From NCBI GenBank assembly GCA_011523515.1, contig WTGO01000088.1, positions 1 through 64,000 on the forward strand: a stretch of DNA of 64,000 nucleotides, written 5' to 3'. The notes below the pieces were generated by a model, which made no database searches, had not been told where the DNA came from, and saw nothing but the letters and a program-made list of their open reading frames with translations. The position numbers were made by a program, and so were the translations under genes. The stretch comes from Chloroflexota bacterium (GTDB lineage Bacteria > Chloroflexota > Anaerolineae > Aggregatilineales > Phototrophicaceae). Shown piece by piece: positions 16,470-26,104 of this stretch (the stretch's first letter is position 1; each line of letters opens with the position of its first letter).

Positions 16470-16500
16470 CATTTGCGGCCCCAAAAGGGTGGCGCAAATG
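16470..16500. promoter_or_regulatory. Inverted repeat between rpmA and rpmE
   Basis: CATTTGCG (16470-16477) and CGCAAATG (16493-16500) form an 8-base stem around a 15-base loop that can add a CCC/GGG pair. No U-run follows on either strand, so it is not a standard terminator. Its place just before the rpmE ribosome-binding site makes it a candidate RNA element controlling the L31 fusion gene. Confidence 0.4.
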
Positions 16501-16514
16501 ACTTATGAACAGTG

Positions 16515-16802
16515 CTAGTTTAGGGTCTGTCCCGTCTTTTCGTGGCTGTCGTAGACCGAAACGCGCTTCTGGCCATTGCGACCGCGCATCTTCTCGAAAG
16601 TCACAAAGCCTGGCCGCGTCGCGTAGAGCGTATAGTCCTTGCCCATGCCGACGCCTTCGCCGGGGTGGAAGCGGCTTCCGCGCTGCCGTACGATTATGTT
16701 GCCGGCGATGACATACTCGCCACCGAAATTCTTGACGCCGAGGCGCTTGGAATTGCTGTCGCGGCCATTGCTGGATGAACCGCCGCCTTTTTTATGAGCC
16801 AT
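16515..16802 (-). CDS. rpmA: Ribosomal protein L27 (bL27)
   Basis: A 95-residue L27 with the flexible N-terminal [20 protein letters not shown] reaching toward the peptidyl-transferase centre, followed by [13 protein letters not shown] and [17 protein letters not shown]. The protein starts with MAHKK, so no Prp-type N-terminal cleavage extension (as in Firmicutes L27) is present. It lies 27 bases downstream of rplU, the usual order. Confidence 0.97.
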   Translation of the reverse strand: MAHKKGGGSSSNGRDSNSKRLGVKNFGGEYVIAGNIIVRQRGSRFHPGEGVGMGKDYTLYATRPGFVTFEKMRGRNGQKRVSVYDSHEKTGQTLN

Positions 16803-16829
16803 GACAGTTTGCCTCCCCTTAACCTGCGC

Positions 16830-17141
16830 CTAGAGCGAAATATCGTCGATGAGGAGCCGAGTATAATACTGGCGATGCCCCTGCTTGCGTCGATAATTCG
16901 TGCGCTGACGATACTTGTAGACGATGATCTTCTTGCCGCGGAATTGCTCGACTACGGTTGCGCTAACACGCGCGCCTTCCACCAGCGGCTGACCAATTCT
17001 GGTGTCCGCTTCGTCCACGACCAAGAGCACATCCGACAAATCGATCGATTCGCCGACTTCCTGCGGCAGCCGGTCGACGTCGATGGTCGCGCCGACTTCC
17101 GCGCGATATTGCTTTCCGCCGCTGCGGACTATTGCGTACAT
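16830..17141 (-). CDS. rplU: Ribosomal protein L21 (bL21)
   Basis: L21 of 103 residues when started at the ATG at 17141 (MYAIVRSGGKQYR), which is the exact length of the E. coli protein. GGAG 9 bases upstream favours this start over the nearby ATG at 17147 or a TTG at 17156. The C-terminal KKIIVYKYRQRTNYRRKQGH rRNA-binding segment is present. It heads the rplU-rpmA-rpmE-tdk unit from a strong promoter at 17259-17288. Confidence 0.95.
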   Translation of the reverse strand: MYAIVRSGGKQYRAEVGATIDVDRLPQEVGESIDLSDVLLVVDEADTRIGQPLVEGARVSATVVEQFRGKKIIVYKYRQRTNYRRKQGHRQYYTRLLIDDISL

Positions 17142-17258
17142 TGGCATTTTCTCCAATCTTCACTTTGTTTCTCCGCGCTCGAGGCCACTACAGACTCGAT
17201 CCGCGGGGAAAATTGGCGCTACAACAAAAACCCCACTGATACCGGCAGGGCGACAGGA
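17142..17258 (-). promoter_or_regulatory. Structured leader of the rplU-rpmA unit
   Basis: About 110 transcribed bases precede rplU. Reading the minus strand, CCCTG (17250-17246) pairs with CAG-T-GGG (17238-17232) and is followed by five U residues (17230-17226). Further down, CCGCG pairs with CGCGG, enclosing an inner CGAG/CTCG pair. Ribosomal protein operons often carry autoregulatory leaders, and an L21 leader is known in Firmicutes. This one was not matched to it. Confidence 0.4.
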
Positions 17259-17288
17259 ATTATAGAGTATGAGGGAGAGCCGAGTCAA
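17259..17288 (-). promoter_or_regulatory. Strong sigma-70 promoter of the rplU unit
   Basis: On the minus strand, TTGACT (17288-17283), 18 bases, then TATAAT (17264-17259). It has a perfect -10 and five of six -35 bases, one of the best promoter matches in the window. This fits a ribosomal protein operon. Confidence 0.75.
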
Positions 17289-17320
17289 GCGGCAGTTTGA
17301 AGGCTGCTGCGCAGGCGGTT

Positions 17321-18358
17321 TCACACGACAAACATGGCATCGCCAAAAGAATAGAAGCGGTAATCCGCCGCTTTCGCTGTCTCGTACGCCTGTAGCATGG
17401 CTTCCCGGCCCGCAAAGGCGCTCAGCATCATCAGCAGCGTCGACTTGGGCAGGTGAAAATTCGTGACCATCGCGTCGACCGCTCGCCAGCGGTAACCCGG
17501 CGTGATGAAGAGCCTGGTATGGTCAGCGAGGGGAGCGACCGCGCGGTGCTGGTCGCCAGTAGCAGCAGCGCGCTTAGCCGCGGTCTCCAATGTCCGCGCC
17601 GAGGTTGTGCCGACCGCGATCACGCGGCCGCCCGCGCGAATACCGTCGTTTATGATGGTGGCGTTCTCAGTGTCTAGCCGTGCATATTCGCTGTGGATTT
17701 TGTGCTCCTCGACGCGCTCAGCTATCACGGGCTGAAACGTATCCAGGCCAATGTGCAAGGTGCAATACGCGAGCCGGACGCCGTGGTCCTGAATCTTGTC
17801 GAGCAGCTCTCGTGTGAAGTGCAGTCCCGCTGTTGGCGCCGCCGCCGACCCCTCAATAGAGCTGTAAACGGTTTGGTAGCGTTCGCCATCTGTTAGCGCC
17901 GCGCTGATATAGAGCGGCAGCGGCATTTCGCCCTGGTCGCGCAGCAGCGGCTCGACAGGCCGGCTGAATTCAACGACGCGCTGCGCTTTGTCCAGCTCCT
18001 GCACGACCGAGCAGGTGAGATCACTGCCGCTGAATGCAAGTTGCAGGCCCGTCCGGATGTTCCGCCCGCCGATCAGCGCTTCCCAGCGGCGCTCATCCAG
18101 TCGCTTGAGCAGCAGAATCTCGGCGCGACCGCCAGTCTCCGCCTTGCGGGCCTGCAGGCGTGCCGGGATGACCCTCGTATTGTTGAGTACGACGACATCG
18201 TTTGGCAGCAGCATTTCGGCGATGTCAGCGAAAATATGATGCGAAATGGCGCCGGTCGCGCGATCCAGCCGCATCAAGCGCGACGCATCGCGCCGCTCAA
18301 CCGGCGTCTGGGCGATGAAGCGCGGCGGCAGGTCGTAATCGAAGTCGGCGACATTCAT
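17321..18358 (-). CDS. queA: tRNA preQ1(34) S-adenosylmethionine ribosyltransferase-isomerase QueA
   Basis: Transfers and isomerises the ribosyl group of AdoMet onto preQ1 at tRNA position 34, giving epoxyqueuosine. The 345-residue protein has the family N-terminus [19 protein letters not shown], the [11 protein letters not shown] segment, [10 protein letters not shown], and the C-terminal [19 protein letters not shown]. The start overlaps the ruvB stop by 4 bases, a ruvB-queA coupling common in bacteria. No tgt or other queuosine gene is in the window. Confidence 0.97.
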   Translation of the reverse strand: MNVADFDYDLPPRFIAQTPVERRDASRLMRLDRATGAISHHIFADIAEMLLPNDVVVLNNTRVIPARLQARKAETGGRAEILLLKRLDERRWEALIGGRNIRTGLQLAFSGSDLTCSVVQELDKAQRVVEFSRPVEPLLRDQGEMPLPLYISAALTDGERYQTVYSSIEGSAAAPTAGLHFTRELLDKIQDHGVRLAYCTLHIGLDTFQPVIAERVEEHKIHSEYARLDTENATIINDGIRAGGRVIAVGTTSARTLETAAKRAAATGDQHRAVAPLADHTRLFITPGYRWRAVDAMVTNFHLPKSTLLMMLSAFAGREAMLQAYETAKAADYRFYSFGDAMFVV

Positions 18359-19386
18359 AAAAGGCGCTGTTGGCCCTCGTCTTCGGCAGCGGGAAAGGCG
18401 ATATCCAGGTGCCGATAGGCGTGCTCGGTACAGGTGCGCCCGCGGGGCGTGCGGTCGATGAAACCCAGCTGTATGAGATAGGGCTCGTAGACATCCATGA
18501 TGGTGGCGCGGTCTTCGCTGATAGCGGCGGCCAGCGTATCCAGGCCCACCGGGCCGCCAGCGTACTTCTCGATAATGATGCGCAAGAGGCGGCGATCGAC
18601 ATCGTCCAGGCCCAGCGTATCGATTTCCATTAGTTCAAGCGCCTCGCGCGTGACGCCCAGCGTAATCACGCCATCCGCCCGCGCTTCGGCAAAGTCACGT
18701 ACGCGGCGCAGCAGACGCAGCCCCACCCGCGGCGTACCGCGTGAGCGCCTGGCGATTTCCGCGGCCGCCTCCTCGCTTGTTTCGACCTGCAGCAGTTTCG
18801 CCGCGCGCTTTACAATCCCTTCCATAGCCGGCAGATCGTAAAAGTCGAGGCGAAAGCGGGCGCCGAAGCGATCGCGCAATGGCCCGGCCAGCAGCGCCAG
18901 TCGGGTGGTCGCGCCGATCACCGTGAATCGCGGTAGATTCAAGCGCAGCGTCTTGGCGGCGGGCCCTTTGCCGATCACGATGTCGAGCACAAAATCTTCC
19001 ATGGCCGGGTAGAGAATCTCTTCCACAGCTTTCCCCAGCCGGTGCACCTCGTCAATAAAGAGGATGTCGCCGGCTTTGAGATGCGTCAGTATGGCGGCCA
19101 GATCGCCGGCGCGTTCAATGGCTGGGCCGGCGGTAATGCGAATATTGCCCTGCACTTCGTTCGCGATCACGTAAGCCAGCGAGGTCTTGCCCAGGCCTGG
19201 CGGCCCATAGAAGAGGACATGATCAATCGGTTCGCCGCGCGAGGCGGCCGCCTCAATAATGATGCTCAAGTTCTCGCGCACGCGATCCTGGCCCAGAATG
19301 TCAGCCAGGCGTTCCGGCCGCAAGGCGATGTTGTCCCGCTCGACTTTGCGCTGTTGTCCGCTGACGACGCGATCTTCTTGAGGCAT
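18355..19386 (-). CDS. ruvB: Holliday junction branch migration ATPase RuvB
   Basis: Hexameric AAA+ motor driving branch migration with RuvA. The 343-residue protein has Walker [12 protein letters not shown] (about 62-72), Walker [10 protein letters not shown], sensor GATTRLALL and the C-terminal winged helix ending near [12 protein letters not shown]. It opens with [12 protein letters not shown], the normal N-terminal motif. It is transcribed from a promoter at 19421-19448. ruvA and ruvC are not adjacent. Confidence 0.97.
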   Translation of the reverse strand: MPQEDRVVSGQQRKVERDNIALRPERLADILGQDRVRENLSIIIEAAASRGEPIDHVLFYGPPGLGKTSLAYVIANEVQGNIRITAGPAIERAGDLAAILTHLKAGDILFIDEVHRLGKAVEEILYPAMEDFVLDIVIGKGPAAKTLRLNLPRFTVIGATTRLALLAGPLRDRFGARFRLDFYDLPAMEGIVKRAAKLLQVETSEEAAAEIARRSRGTPRVGLRLLRRVRDFAEARADGVITLGVTREALELMEIDTLGLDDVDRRLLRIIIEKYAGGPVGLDTLAAAISEDRATIMDVYEPYLIQLGFIDRTPRGRTCTEHAYRHLDIAFPAAEDEGQQRLL

Positions 19387-19420
19387 CTGTGGCTCGTCCG
19401 TGAGATGCGTGATTGGGTTG

Positions 19421-19448
19421 AGTATAGACTAGCAGATTGCGGTTTCAA
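19421..19448 (-). promoter_or_regulatory. Promoter of ruvB-queA
   Basis: Minus-strand TTGAAA (19448-19443), a 16-base spacer and TATACT (19426-19421). It lies 35 bases before the ruvB start and is divergent from the upp promoter. Confidence 0.6.
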
Positions 19449-19455
19449 TGCTTGC

Positions 19456-19484
19456 TTTACATACACCATGCCAAGCCGTAAACT
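19456..19484 (+). promoter_or_regulatory. Candidate promoter of upp
   Basis: TTTACA (19456-19461), 17 bases, then TAAACT (19479-19484). It is followed by AAAGGA (19504-19509) as ribosome-binding site for the ATG at 19519. The -35 elements of this and the ruvB promoter are only 8 bases apart, back to back. Confidence 0.45.
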
Positions 19485-19518
19485 AAGTGCGACCCTGACA
19501 GCGAAAGGACGCCGCCCG

Positions 19519-20145
19519 ATGACAGCCAATCTTCACGTCTCCTCGCATCCATTGGTTAAGCACAAACTGACGCTGCTGCGGGATACCGCTACCGACCATC
19601 GCAAGTTCCGTGAATTGGTGCGGGAATTGGCGCTGCTGCTCGGTTACGAAGCCACGCAAGACTTGAACCTGGAGCCGGCTGTGGTCAATACGCCAATGGG
19701 TGAGGCAACCGGCTCGCTTACCACTGAAATCATTGGCGTCGTGCCGATTCTGCGCGCCGGATTAGGGCTGGTGGATGGCATACAGGAATTGCTGCCGGCT
19801 GTGCAAGTTTGGCATATCGGGCTCTACCGCGATGAAGAGACGCTGCGCCCGGTCGAGTACTACAACAAGCTGCCGGACGCCCCAACCGTGCAATTGTGCC
19901 TGGTGCTGGATCCCATGCTGGCGACCGGCGGATCAGGCATCGCCACCATCAACATTCTGAAGCGCTGGGGCGCCAAGCGCATCAAGTTTCTGGGTATTCT
20001 GGCCGCGCCGGAAGGCGTTCAGGCGCTGTCCGATGCCCATCCGGATGTTCCCATCCATGTCGCCGAGCTAGATGAACGGCTCAACGAAATCGGCTTCATC
20101 GTTCCGGGTCTTGGCGATGCCGGCGACCGTATGTTTGGCACCTGA
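19519..20145 (+). CDS. upp: Uracil phosphoribosyltransferase
   Basis: Salvages uracil with PRPP to give UMP. The ATG at 19519 gives 208 residues, the same as E. coli Upp; reading further upstream would run through the ruvB region. Landmarks are [13 protein letters not shown] at the N-terminus, [13 protein letters not shown], the PRPP loop [11 protein letters not shown], and the uracil-binding C-terminus [15 protein letters not shown]. The stop shares a base with the next start (TGATG). Confidence 0.97.
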   Translation: MTANLHVSSHPLVKHKLTLLRDTATDHRKFRELVRELALLLGYEATQDLNLEPAVVNTPMGEATGSLTTEIIGVVPILRAGLGLVDGIQELLPAVQVWHIGLYRDEETLRPVEYYNKLPDAPTVQLCLVLDPMLATGGSGIATINILKRWGAKRIKFLGILAAPEGVQALSDAHPDVPIHVAELDERLNEIGFIVPGLGDAGDRMFGT

Positions 20146-21209
20146 TGCTGCGTATATTCGCTTTCGTCATCGTATTCAATTCCGCGCTGGCGGCGACGCT
20201 GCTGGCGATTCCGATAGCGCGCTATCTCAGTTTTCGATTCGGCGTGACATCGGTCCCCGGGGGGCGCCGTCAGGAGCGAGTCGCGATGCCGAAATTGGGC
20301 GGGATGGTCATCTTTCTGGGCTTTATGGTCGGTATCATCGTCGCCCAATTCGTGGCCGTTGAGCGCCAAGACCCCAATGAAATCACGCGACTGATCGGTC
20401 TAGTTGCCGGCGGCGCGGTGGTTTTCCTGCTGGGGCTGATCGATGACATACTGGATCTGAATTATATTCAAATCTTCATCGGCCAGGCGGTCGCCTCGGG
20501 CATTGCCATCGGCTTTCAGATTTTCATCGAATTTTTCAACAATCCGCTCACTGGCTCGCAGACGGATCCCTGGTCGCCGGTCATTACGGTGGCGCTGACC
20601 CTGTTCTGGCTGATACTGATGATGAATACGGTGAATCTGCTGGATGGGTCCGATGGCCTGGCGGGCGGCATCGGCTTGATCGCGGGCGCGATGCTATTCC
20701 TCAATAGCGCCGTTCGCCTGGCGCCGCCGCAGACCAGTGTGAGTCTGCTGCCCTTGGCGTTGACCGGCGCTCTGCTTGGCTTTCTAATCTACAACTTCTA
20801 TCCAGCCCGCATTTACATGGGGGGCAGCGCCTGGTTCCTGGGCTATGCGCTGGGCACGTTAAGCATCATCGGCGGCGCCAAAATGGCGACTATTCTGCTG
20901 GTTATGGGCTTGCCGCTTATGGACCTCGGCTGGCAGATGTTCAATCGCTTGCGTAGCGGCAACAATCCCTTTCGCGGCGATCGTGGTCATCTGCACTTCC
21001 GGCTGCAAGACAGCGGTTTGATGACGCCGCGACAGATTGCCCTGTCATATTATGCCATCTGCGCGCTATTCGGTTTTCTTACGCTCGTGACGACCAGCCA
21101 AATGTTCAAGTTTATCGCTTTTGCTGTGATGTTGATTTGCATCGCCATCGGATTTGCCGTGGTTGGCCGGATTTCGGCTTTGGACGAAGACTATAGTTCG
21201 TCATTGTAG
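20145..21209 (+). CDS. WecA/MraY-family undecaprenyl-phosphate sugar-1-phosphate transferase
   Basis: Polytopic enzyme (354 residues, about 10-11 helices) that starts lipid-linked glycan synthesis by moving a sugar phosphate, usually GlcNAc-1-P, onto undecaprenyl phosphate. Motifs are GLIDDILDLN (Mg site), NLLDGSDGLAGG, and RGDRGHLHFRLQDSG, the cytoplasmic loop that distinguishes WecA/TagO from MraY. It is coupled to upp, which is metabolically unrelated. It is the likely initiating enzyme for the polysaccharide genes at 49-58 kb. The exact sugar is not readable. Confidence 0.88.
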   Translation: MLRIFAFVIVFNSALAATLLAIPIARYLSFRFGVTSVPGGRRQERVAMPKLGGMVIFLGFMVGIIVAQFVAVERQDPNEITRLIGLVAGGAVVFLLGLIDDILDLNYIQIFIGQAVASGIAIGFQIFIEFFNNPLTGSQTDPWSPVITVALTLFWLILMMNTVNLLDGSDGLAGGIGLIAGAMLFLNSAVRLAPPQTSVSLLPLALTGALLGFLIYNFYPARIYMGGSAWFLGYALGTLSIIGGAKMATILLVMGLPLMDLGWQMFNRLRSGNNPFRGDRGHLHFRLQDSGLMTPRQIALSYYAICALFGFLTLVTTSQMFKFIAFAVMLICIAIGFAVVGRISALDEDYSSSL

Positions 21210-22792
21210 CGGCCGTCGTCCGGGTCATAGGCGCCGTACTCGTCAAGGTCTTCGTATTCCAGCTCACTCGCGCCTGGCGGATTTTCGCGGCCTGGTTCGC
21301 TCGTGATCCGCTGTGACGGTTTGGGCGCCGGTCGCGTTCGACTGGTGCGGCGTTGCGGTAATTCGCCTACTAAATCCATGTCAGTGTCTCCAGCCTCACT
21401 GTCTGTTGTAGCGCCTTCCTTTGGGTTCGTATCCAAGCCGTACGAATCATCCGCCGAGACCGGCTGATCAGACCGCGTACTCATCACGAAGGGACGAGCG
21501 AAGGGCTCGCCCTTGCTTAAGCCTCCCGCATCATCCCGCGTATCGGGCGCGCTTCCTGGCGCATCGCGCTTGGCGAAAGGACGCGCAAAGGGAGCGGCCG
21601 GGTCACGCACCGCGGCGGCGAGTCCGGCATCGCGGCCGGATTCTTCGCTCATCAGGGGCGGCGTCTCGCGCGCGCTCTCTGCCTTGGCGTCCGGCAAAGC
21701 CTCTAGGGTACGAATTGACTTCGTCGCCGCGGACAGCTCATGATCCGGCCGGCTATCCGCGGCGGGACGGTCCAGGTCAACGACAGCCACCGCTTGACGG
21801 CTGACGGGCTCGCGGCCCGGCGGTCCGGGAATCGGCAGCTTGAGATCGTAGATGGAGGTGGCCGATGCTGCAGGACGCGCAGCAGCGCCAATGGCGGGCC
21901 GCGGTCGCGAACGCGCTGGGCTGGCATCTGACATCACAGTCTCAGCGCCGTCGAGCGTGATCATGCGCCCGTCGCGAAAGGTCGCGCTGCGGCTGGTCAT
22001 TCGCTCAATCAAGGCTTCTATCGCGCCCAACATGAGTACGCAGCCCAAATTTAGGACGGTAATCTGCGCGAAAATCAGCGTAAGCCCGCCCAGCAGTCCT
22101 TCAATGCCAAGCGCGATTGCCGGATTGGTTGCATCGGAGACCCGCCACAGGCCGAAACAGAGCGCGAGCAGTACGGGCAACAGTAAGAATTTTTGCCGCG
22201 TACTCATCTGCACAGGCAGAGTGGGGAAGCTCCGATTAGCGATTGTGAAGACGACGTAGAGCCACAGCCAGAAGTTTGCTGTTCGGGTCAAGGCGCTGAT
22301 CGCTGCGCCCAGCTCGGTCACGCCGCTCGGTAACGCCAAAGTCGAAGACGCATCAGTCGGAAATAGAATCGCTGAGATGGCCCAGAGGGCGGCCAGCCCC
22401 GAGGCCAGCGGACTGAGCGCCATTAGCATCAGCTTGAACCGGTCGGTATCCGGCGCGAGACGAATTACGCTCAGGCGCAGCGCGCTGATATCCTGTTCTT
22501 CGGGAAACTGCAGCGCGCCCTCGGCCCGCACGTTAAGCACGCCGGCCGCAAGCCACAAGGTCAGCTCGTGCAGCAAGATGCCGGGCAAGAAGATGATGTA
22601 ATAGAGTACAGCCGTTATTCGGAAATCATTCGTCAGCAGCCAGCCGACCTTGAAAATGTGCTGATGCAGCCAGCGTTCGATCTGGCGAAATAGCAGGACG
22701 AGCAGCCCCAGACCAGTGATCAGGGCGAGGAAATCCAGGTCTCTCAGTTCACAGTCCCTTGACTCGTGACGCGATTTCGACCAGTGCGGCAA
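21191..22792 (-). CDS. Multi-helix membrane protein with long disordered acidic tail
   Basis: A 533-residue protein. The first ~270 residues hold about seven helices with PGILLHELTLWLAA. This looks like a conserved membrane HE motif, but the second histidine of an HExxH metalloprotease is missing. The last ~260 residues are low complexity, rich in Asp, Glu, Pro, Ala and Arg, and contain the motif PFARPF twice (about residues 400-445). The ATG at 22792 lies 44 bases inside tpiA; a start nearer the tpiA stop is possible but no good codon was found. The 3' end overlaps the convergent transferase gene by 19 bases. Function unknown. Confidence 0.75.
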   Translation of the reverse strand: MPHWSKSRHESRDCELRDLDFLALITGLGLLVLLFRQIERWLHQHIFKVGWLLTNDFRITAVLYYIIFLPGILLHELTLWLAAGVLNVRAEGALQFPEEQDISALRLSVIRLAPDTDRFKLMLMALSPLASGLAALWAISAILFPTDASSTLALPSGVTELGAAISALTRTANFWLWLYVVFTIANRSFPTLPVQMSTRQKFLLLPVLLALCFGLWRVSDATNPAIALGIEGLLGGLTLIFAQITVLNLGCVLMLGAIEALIERMTSRSATFRDGRMITLDGAETVMSDASPARSRPRPAIGAAARPAASATSIYDLKLPIPGPPGREPVSRQAVAVVDLDRPAADSRPDHELSAATKSIRTLEALPDAKAESARETPPLMSEESGRDAGLAAAVRDPAAPFARPFAKRDAPGSAPDTRDDAGGLSKGEPFARPFVMSTRSDQPVSADDSYGLDTNPKEGATTDSEAGDTDMDLVGELPQRRTSRTRPAPKPSQRITSEPGRENPPGASELEYEDLDEYGAYDPDDGRYNDEL

Positions 22793-23522
22793 AGTCTGCC
22801 GATTGCAGGGAGGCGCCGCCTACCAGAGCCCCGTCTATATTGGGCTGCGACATGAATTCCTGCATGTTGCCGGGTTTGACGCTGCCGCCATATTGAATGC
22901 GCAGCGCGTCGGCGCTGGCATCGCCATAAAGCGCGCGCACGGTATCGCGAACGGCCGCGCTTATGATCCCGTCTGCTTGCTCGCCGCTAGCGCTGCGTCC
23001 GGTACCAATGGCCCATATCGGTTCGTAGGCGATGACAACTCGCTGCAGCTCATCCGCAGAGATACCGTCAAGCGCGGCGCTGACTTGAGAGCGGACGAAT
23101 TCGACTGTTTCGCCGGCTTCGTTCTGCGCCAGGCTTTCACCCACCGCAATAATTGGCCGCAATCCGCAGGCCAGTATGGCTTTCGCCTTCTTGTTTACAT
23201 TGTCGTCGCTTTCGTTGAGGTAGGCGCGGCACTCCGAGTGTCCGATGATGACGTAGTCGACAAAAGGCTGCGCCATAGCCGCCGATACTTGAGACGTATA
23301 AGCGCCGCTGGCTTCCCAGTGCGCATCCTGCGCCGCCACTTTCACGACTGAACCCTCCAGCGCGGCCGCGACCGCGCCAAGCGCCAGAAATGTCGGCGCT
23401 ACCACGCGATCAACGTTGCCGTACGGCTCGATCAAGGGCGCAAGTTCTTGAACAAACGCAACTGCCTGCTCCGGCGTCTTGTGCATTTTCCAGTTGCCGG
23501 CAATGATCGGGATTCTGGACAT
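22749..23522 (-). CDS. tpiA: Triosephosphate isomerase
   Basis: Interconverts DHAP and glyceraldehyde-3-phosphate. The ATG at 23522 (MSRIPIIAGNWKMH, with GAGGAG 7 bases upstream) gives 257 residues and is preferred to the longer reading from 23549. Catalytic residues are visible: Lys in NWKMH, His in IIGHSECR, and Glu in AYEPIWAIGTG. The phosphate loops IQYGGSVKPGN and GALVGGASL follow. It is third in the gap-pgk-tpiA glycolytic series. Confidence 0.97.
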   Translation of the reverse strand: MSRIPIIAGNWKMHKTPEQAVAFVQELAPLIEPYGNVDRVVAPTFLALGAVAAALEGSVVKVAAQDAHWEASGAYTSQVSAAMAQPFVDYVIIGHSECRAYLNESDDNVNKKAKAILACGLRPIIAVGESLAQNEAGETVEFVRSQVSAALDGISADELQRVVIAYEPIWAIGTGRSASGEQADGIISAAVRDTVRALYGDASADALRIQYGGSVKPGNMQEFMSQPNIDGALVGGASLQSADFAALVEIASRVKGL

Positions 23523-23608
23523 ACTCCACTCCTCAGCGCTCAGGCGCATTCAAGCGTATTCTACTGTCGCTGTTTGGTTTTGCGCTAGCTGGCAGCGAGA
23601 GTTTTGTG

Positions 23609-24796
23609 TCAGCGATCGGTCAAAGCCGCGAGTCCGGGAAGGATCTTGCCCTCCAGCAACTCCAGGCTGGCGCCGCCGCCGGTCGAAATGTGCGACAATT
23701 GCTCCGCCAGACCCGCTTGCTCTACCGCGGCGGCCGAGTCACCGCCGCCGACGATGGTAGTCGCGCCTTTGGCCGTCTGCTCGGCCAGCGCTTCGGCAAT
23801 GCCGAAGGTGCCCTTGGCGAAAGCCGGCATTTCAAAGACGCCCATGGGGCCGTTCCAGACGACCGTCCCGGCGCCCTGCAGCGCTTGTCGATAGCTGCGG
23901 ACTGTGTCGGGGCCGATATCGAGCGATTGCCAACAGCTCGGAACATCGGCGTCGGCCGCAATCACCTGGTGTTGGGCGTCGTTTCGAAAGCTATCGGCAA
24001 TGCGCTGGTCGGCGGGCAACTGAAGTTTGTCGCCGGCGTCTTTGAGCAGCTCGCGGGCGATTTCCAGCGCATCCGCCTCTACCAGTGAATCGGCCATGTC
24101 CCGCCCTTGAGCGGCGAAGAATGTATTGGCCATGCCGCCCCCGACCAGGAGCATGTCGACCTTGCCCAGCAGCGCTTCGATCACGTCAATCTTGCCGGAA
24201 ACCTTGGCGCCGCCCAGGATGGCGACGAAGGGCCGCCGCGGATTCTCTAGCGCCGTAGCCAGGTAATCAATCTCTCGCTCAAGCAGCAGGCCGGCTACCG
24301 CTTCCAGCTGTGACGCCACACCGACATTGGAGGCGTGCGCGCGATGGGCCGTACCAAAGGCGTCGTTGACAAAAATGTCGCCGTTCAGCGCCAGCTCCCG
24401 CGCGAATTCGCTGTCGTTCGTGGTTTCGCCCGTATGAAAACGCGTATTCTCAAGCAGAATGACACCGCCAACCGGCAGCGCCGCGATAGCTCCGGTCGCT
24501 GCGTTGCCAACGCAGTCATCTGCGAAAGCGACATCGAATTCCAGTATAGCGGATAAATTTGCCGCAACCGGCGCCAGGGACATCGCCGGCGCGCGCTTGC
24601 CTTTGGGACGGCCAAGATGCGACATTAGGATCAGCGCCTTGGGTTCGCGATCCAGGAGGTAGCGGATAGTGGGCAAGGCGGCTTGTATGCGGGTATCATC
24701 CGTTATCTCACCCTCATCCAGCGGGACGTTGAAGTCCACACGCATCAGTACTCGCTTGCCAGCCAGGTCGACATCACGAACAGTTTTCTTGTTCAT
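23609..24796 (-). CDS. pgk: Phosphoglycerate kinase
   Basis: Makes ATP from 1,3-bisphosphoglycerate. The ATG at 24796 ([25 protein letters not shown]) with GGAG upstream gives 395 residues, the normal size. The reading from 24958 adds about 54 unrelated residues overlapping the gap terminus region and is rejected. Substrate and nucleotide signatures [26 protein letters not shown], and GPMGVFE with GGGDSAAAV are present. It lies between gap (104 bases upstream) and tpiA (86 bases downstream). Confidence 0.97.
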   Translation of the reverse strand: MNKKTVRDVDLAGKRVLMRVDFNVPLDEGEITDDTRIQAALPTIRYLLDREPKALILMSHLGRPKGKRAPAMSLAPVAANLSAILEFDVAFADDCVGNAATGAIAALPVGGVILLENTRFHTGETTNDSEFARELALNGDIFVNDAFGTAHRAHASNVGVASQLEAVAGLLLEREIDYLATALENPRRPFVAILGGAKVSGKIDVIEALLGKVDMLLVGGGMANTFFAAQGRDMADSLVEADALEIARELLKDAGDKLQLPADQRIADSFRNDAQHQVIAADADVPSCWQSLDIGPDTVRSYRQALQGAGTVVWNGPMGVFEMPAFAKGTFGIAEALAEQTAKGATTIVGGGDSAAAVEQAGLAEQLSHISTGGGASLELLEGKILPGLAALTDR

Positions 24797-24900
24797 GCCT
24801 TCTGCTCCATGGATTGCGAGTCGGTTGGGCCGGCCGCGCCCTCGCCAAGCTCCGGCGGCAATTGCCGATCGTCGCAAGGTCTCCCGTTTCGCGACCGAGC

Positions 24901-25908
24901 CTAAAGTCGGTCCCCGACAAACTTGGTCAAATCGGCTGTCCGGCAGGAATAACCCCATTCATTGTCATACCAGGTGATGACCTTCACCAGATTGCCCGCA
25001 ACATCGGTGGCCAAGGCGTCAATGATGCTGGAGTGGGGATTGCCGATGTAGTCGGTGGAGACCAGGGGCTCGTGCGATACATCAAGGTAGCCGTGCATTG
25101 GGCCGGCTGCGGCTTCTTCGAAGGCGTCGATTAATTCATCCTTGCTTGGCACGCGCTCGACGCTGGCGACAAAGTCGACCAGCGAGCCGGTCGGCGTTGG
25201 CACGCGCACGGCCATGCCGTCGAACTTGCCCTTCAGCTCCGGCACAACCAAGGCGACCGCTTGCGCCGCGCCGGTGCTAGTGGGGATCATATTCACGGCC
25301 GCGGCTCTGGCTCGGCGCAAATCAGAGTGGGGCAGGTCAAGGATGCTCTGGTCGTTGGTATAGCTGTGAATGGTCGTCATGAAGCCCTGCTGAATGCCGA
25401 AGGCGTCATTGACGACTTTGGCCGGCGGCGCCAGGCAGTTGGTGGTGCAAGAGGCGTTGGACAAAATGTGATGGGCATCGGCATCATACTTGTCTTGATT
25501 CACGCCCAGCACAATGGTGATGTCTTCGCCTTTGGCCGGCGCGGAAATGATCACTTTTTTGGCGCCGGCGCTGATATGCTTGGAGGCGCTGGCCTTGTCG
25601 CGGAAGATGCCCGTGCTTTCGATGACCACATCCACGCCCAGGTCGCCCCAGGGCAGCTGCGCCGGATCGCGCTCGGACAACGCCTTGATCTCCCGCCCAT
25701 CCACGATCAATGCGCCATCGGCAACTTCGACCGTCCCGGGATATACGCCATAATTGGAGTCGTAACGGAATAGATGCGCCATCGTGTCGAGATCGCCCAA
25801 ATCGTTGAAGGCAACCACTTCAATGTCATCCGGATAATTCTCGATCGTCGCCTTAAGGACTTGCCGCCCGATGCGTCCGAAGCCGTTGATGCCAACACGA
25901 ATCGCCAT
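24901..25908 (-). CDS. gap: Glyceraldehyde-3-phosphate dehydrogenase (type I)
   Basis: NAD-dependent oxidation and phosphorylation of glyceraldehyde-3-phosphate. The 335-residue protein has [16 protein letters not shown], an acidic residue at the NAD-ribose position (AFNDLGD) indicating NAD preference, the active site [12 protein letters not shown], and the [12 protein letters not shown]-terminus. A small oddity is proline in CLAPPAKV, where most homologues have leucine. It heads the gap-pgk-tpiA run. TATACT (25969-25964) and other AT-rich -10-like boxes lie upstream on the minus strand. Confidence 0.97.
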   Translation of the reverse strand: MAIRVGINGFGRIGRQVLKATIENYPDDIEVVAFNDLGDLDTMAHLFRYDSNYGVYPGTVEVADGALIVDGREIKALSERDPAQLPWGDLGVDVVIESTGIFRDKASASKHISAGAKKVIISAPAKGEDITIVLGVNQDKYDADAHHILSNASCTTNCLAPPAKVVNDAFGIQQGFMTTIHSYTNDQSILDLPHSDLRRARAAAVNMIPTSTGAAQAVALVVPELKGKFDGMAVRVPTPTGSLVDFVASVERVPSKDELIDAFEEAAAGPMHGYLDVSHEPLVSTDYIGNPHSSIIDALATDVAGNLVKVITWYDNEWGYSCRTADLTKFVGDRL

Positions 25909-26104
25909 TGTCGCTTCTCCTCAATCTGTACGCGTTTATGCCGCTCATTTATAGCATTAGCTTAGTATAGCGTGAGCAATAATAACATGCTGAACTGCGC
26001 TGCGTTTGCACAAAGACAGTCATAAACCAAGAAGTTGTTTCGCAGTCCGATGGTCGTGGCCGAGGCGGCTGCTGATTGCGCTTCGCGGCCTGGGCCAAGC
26101 GTCG

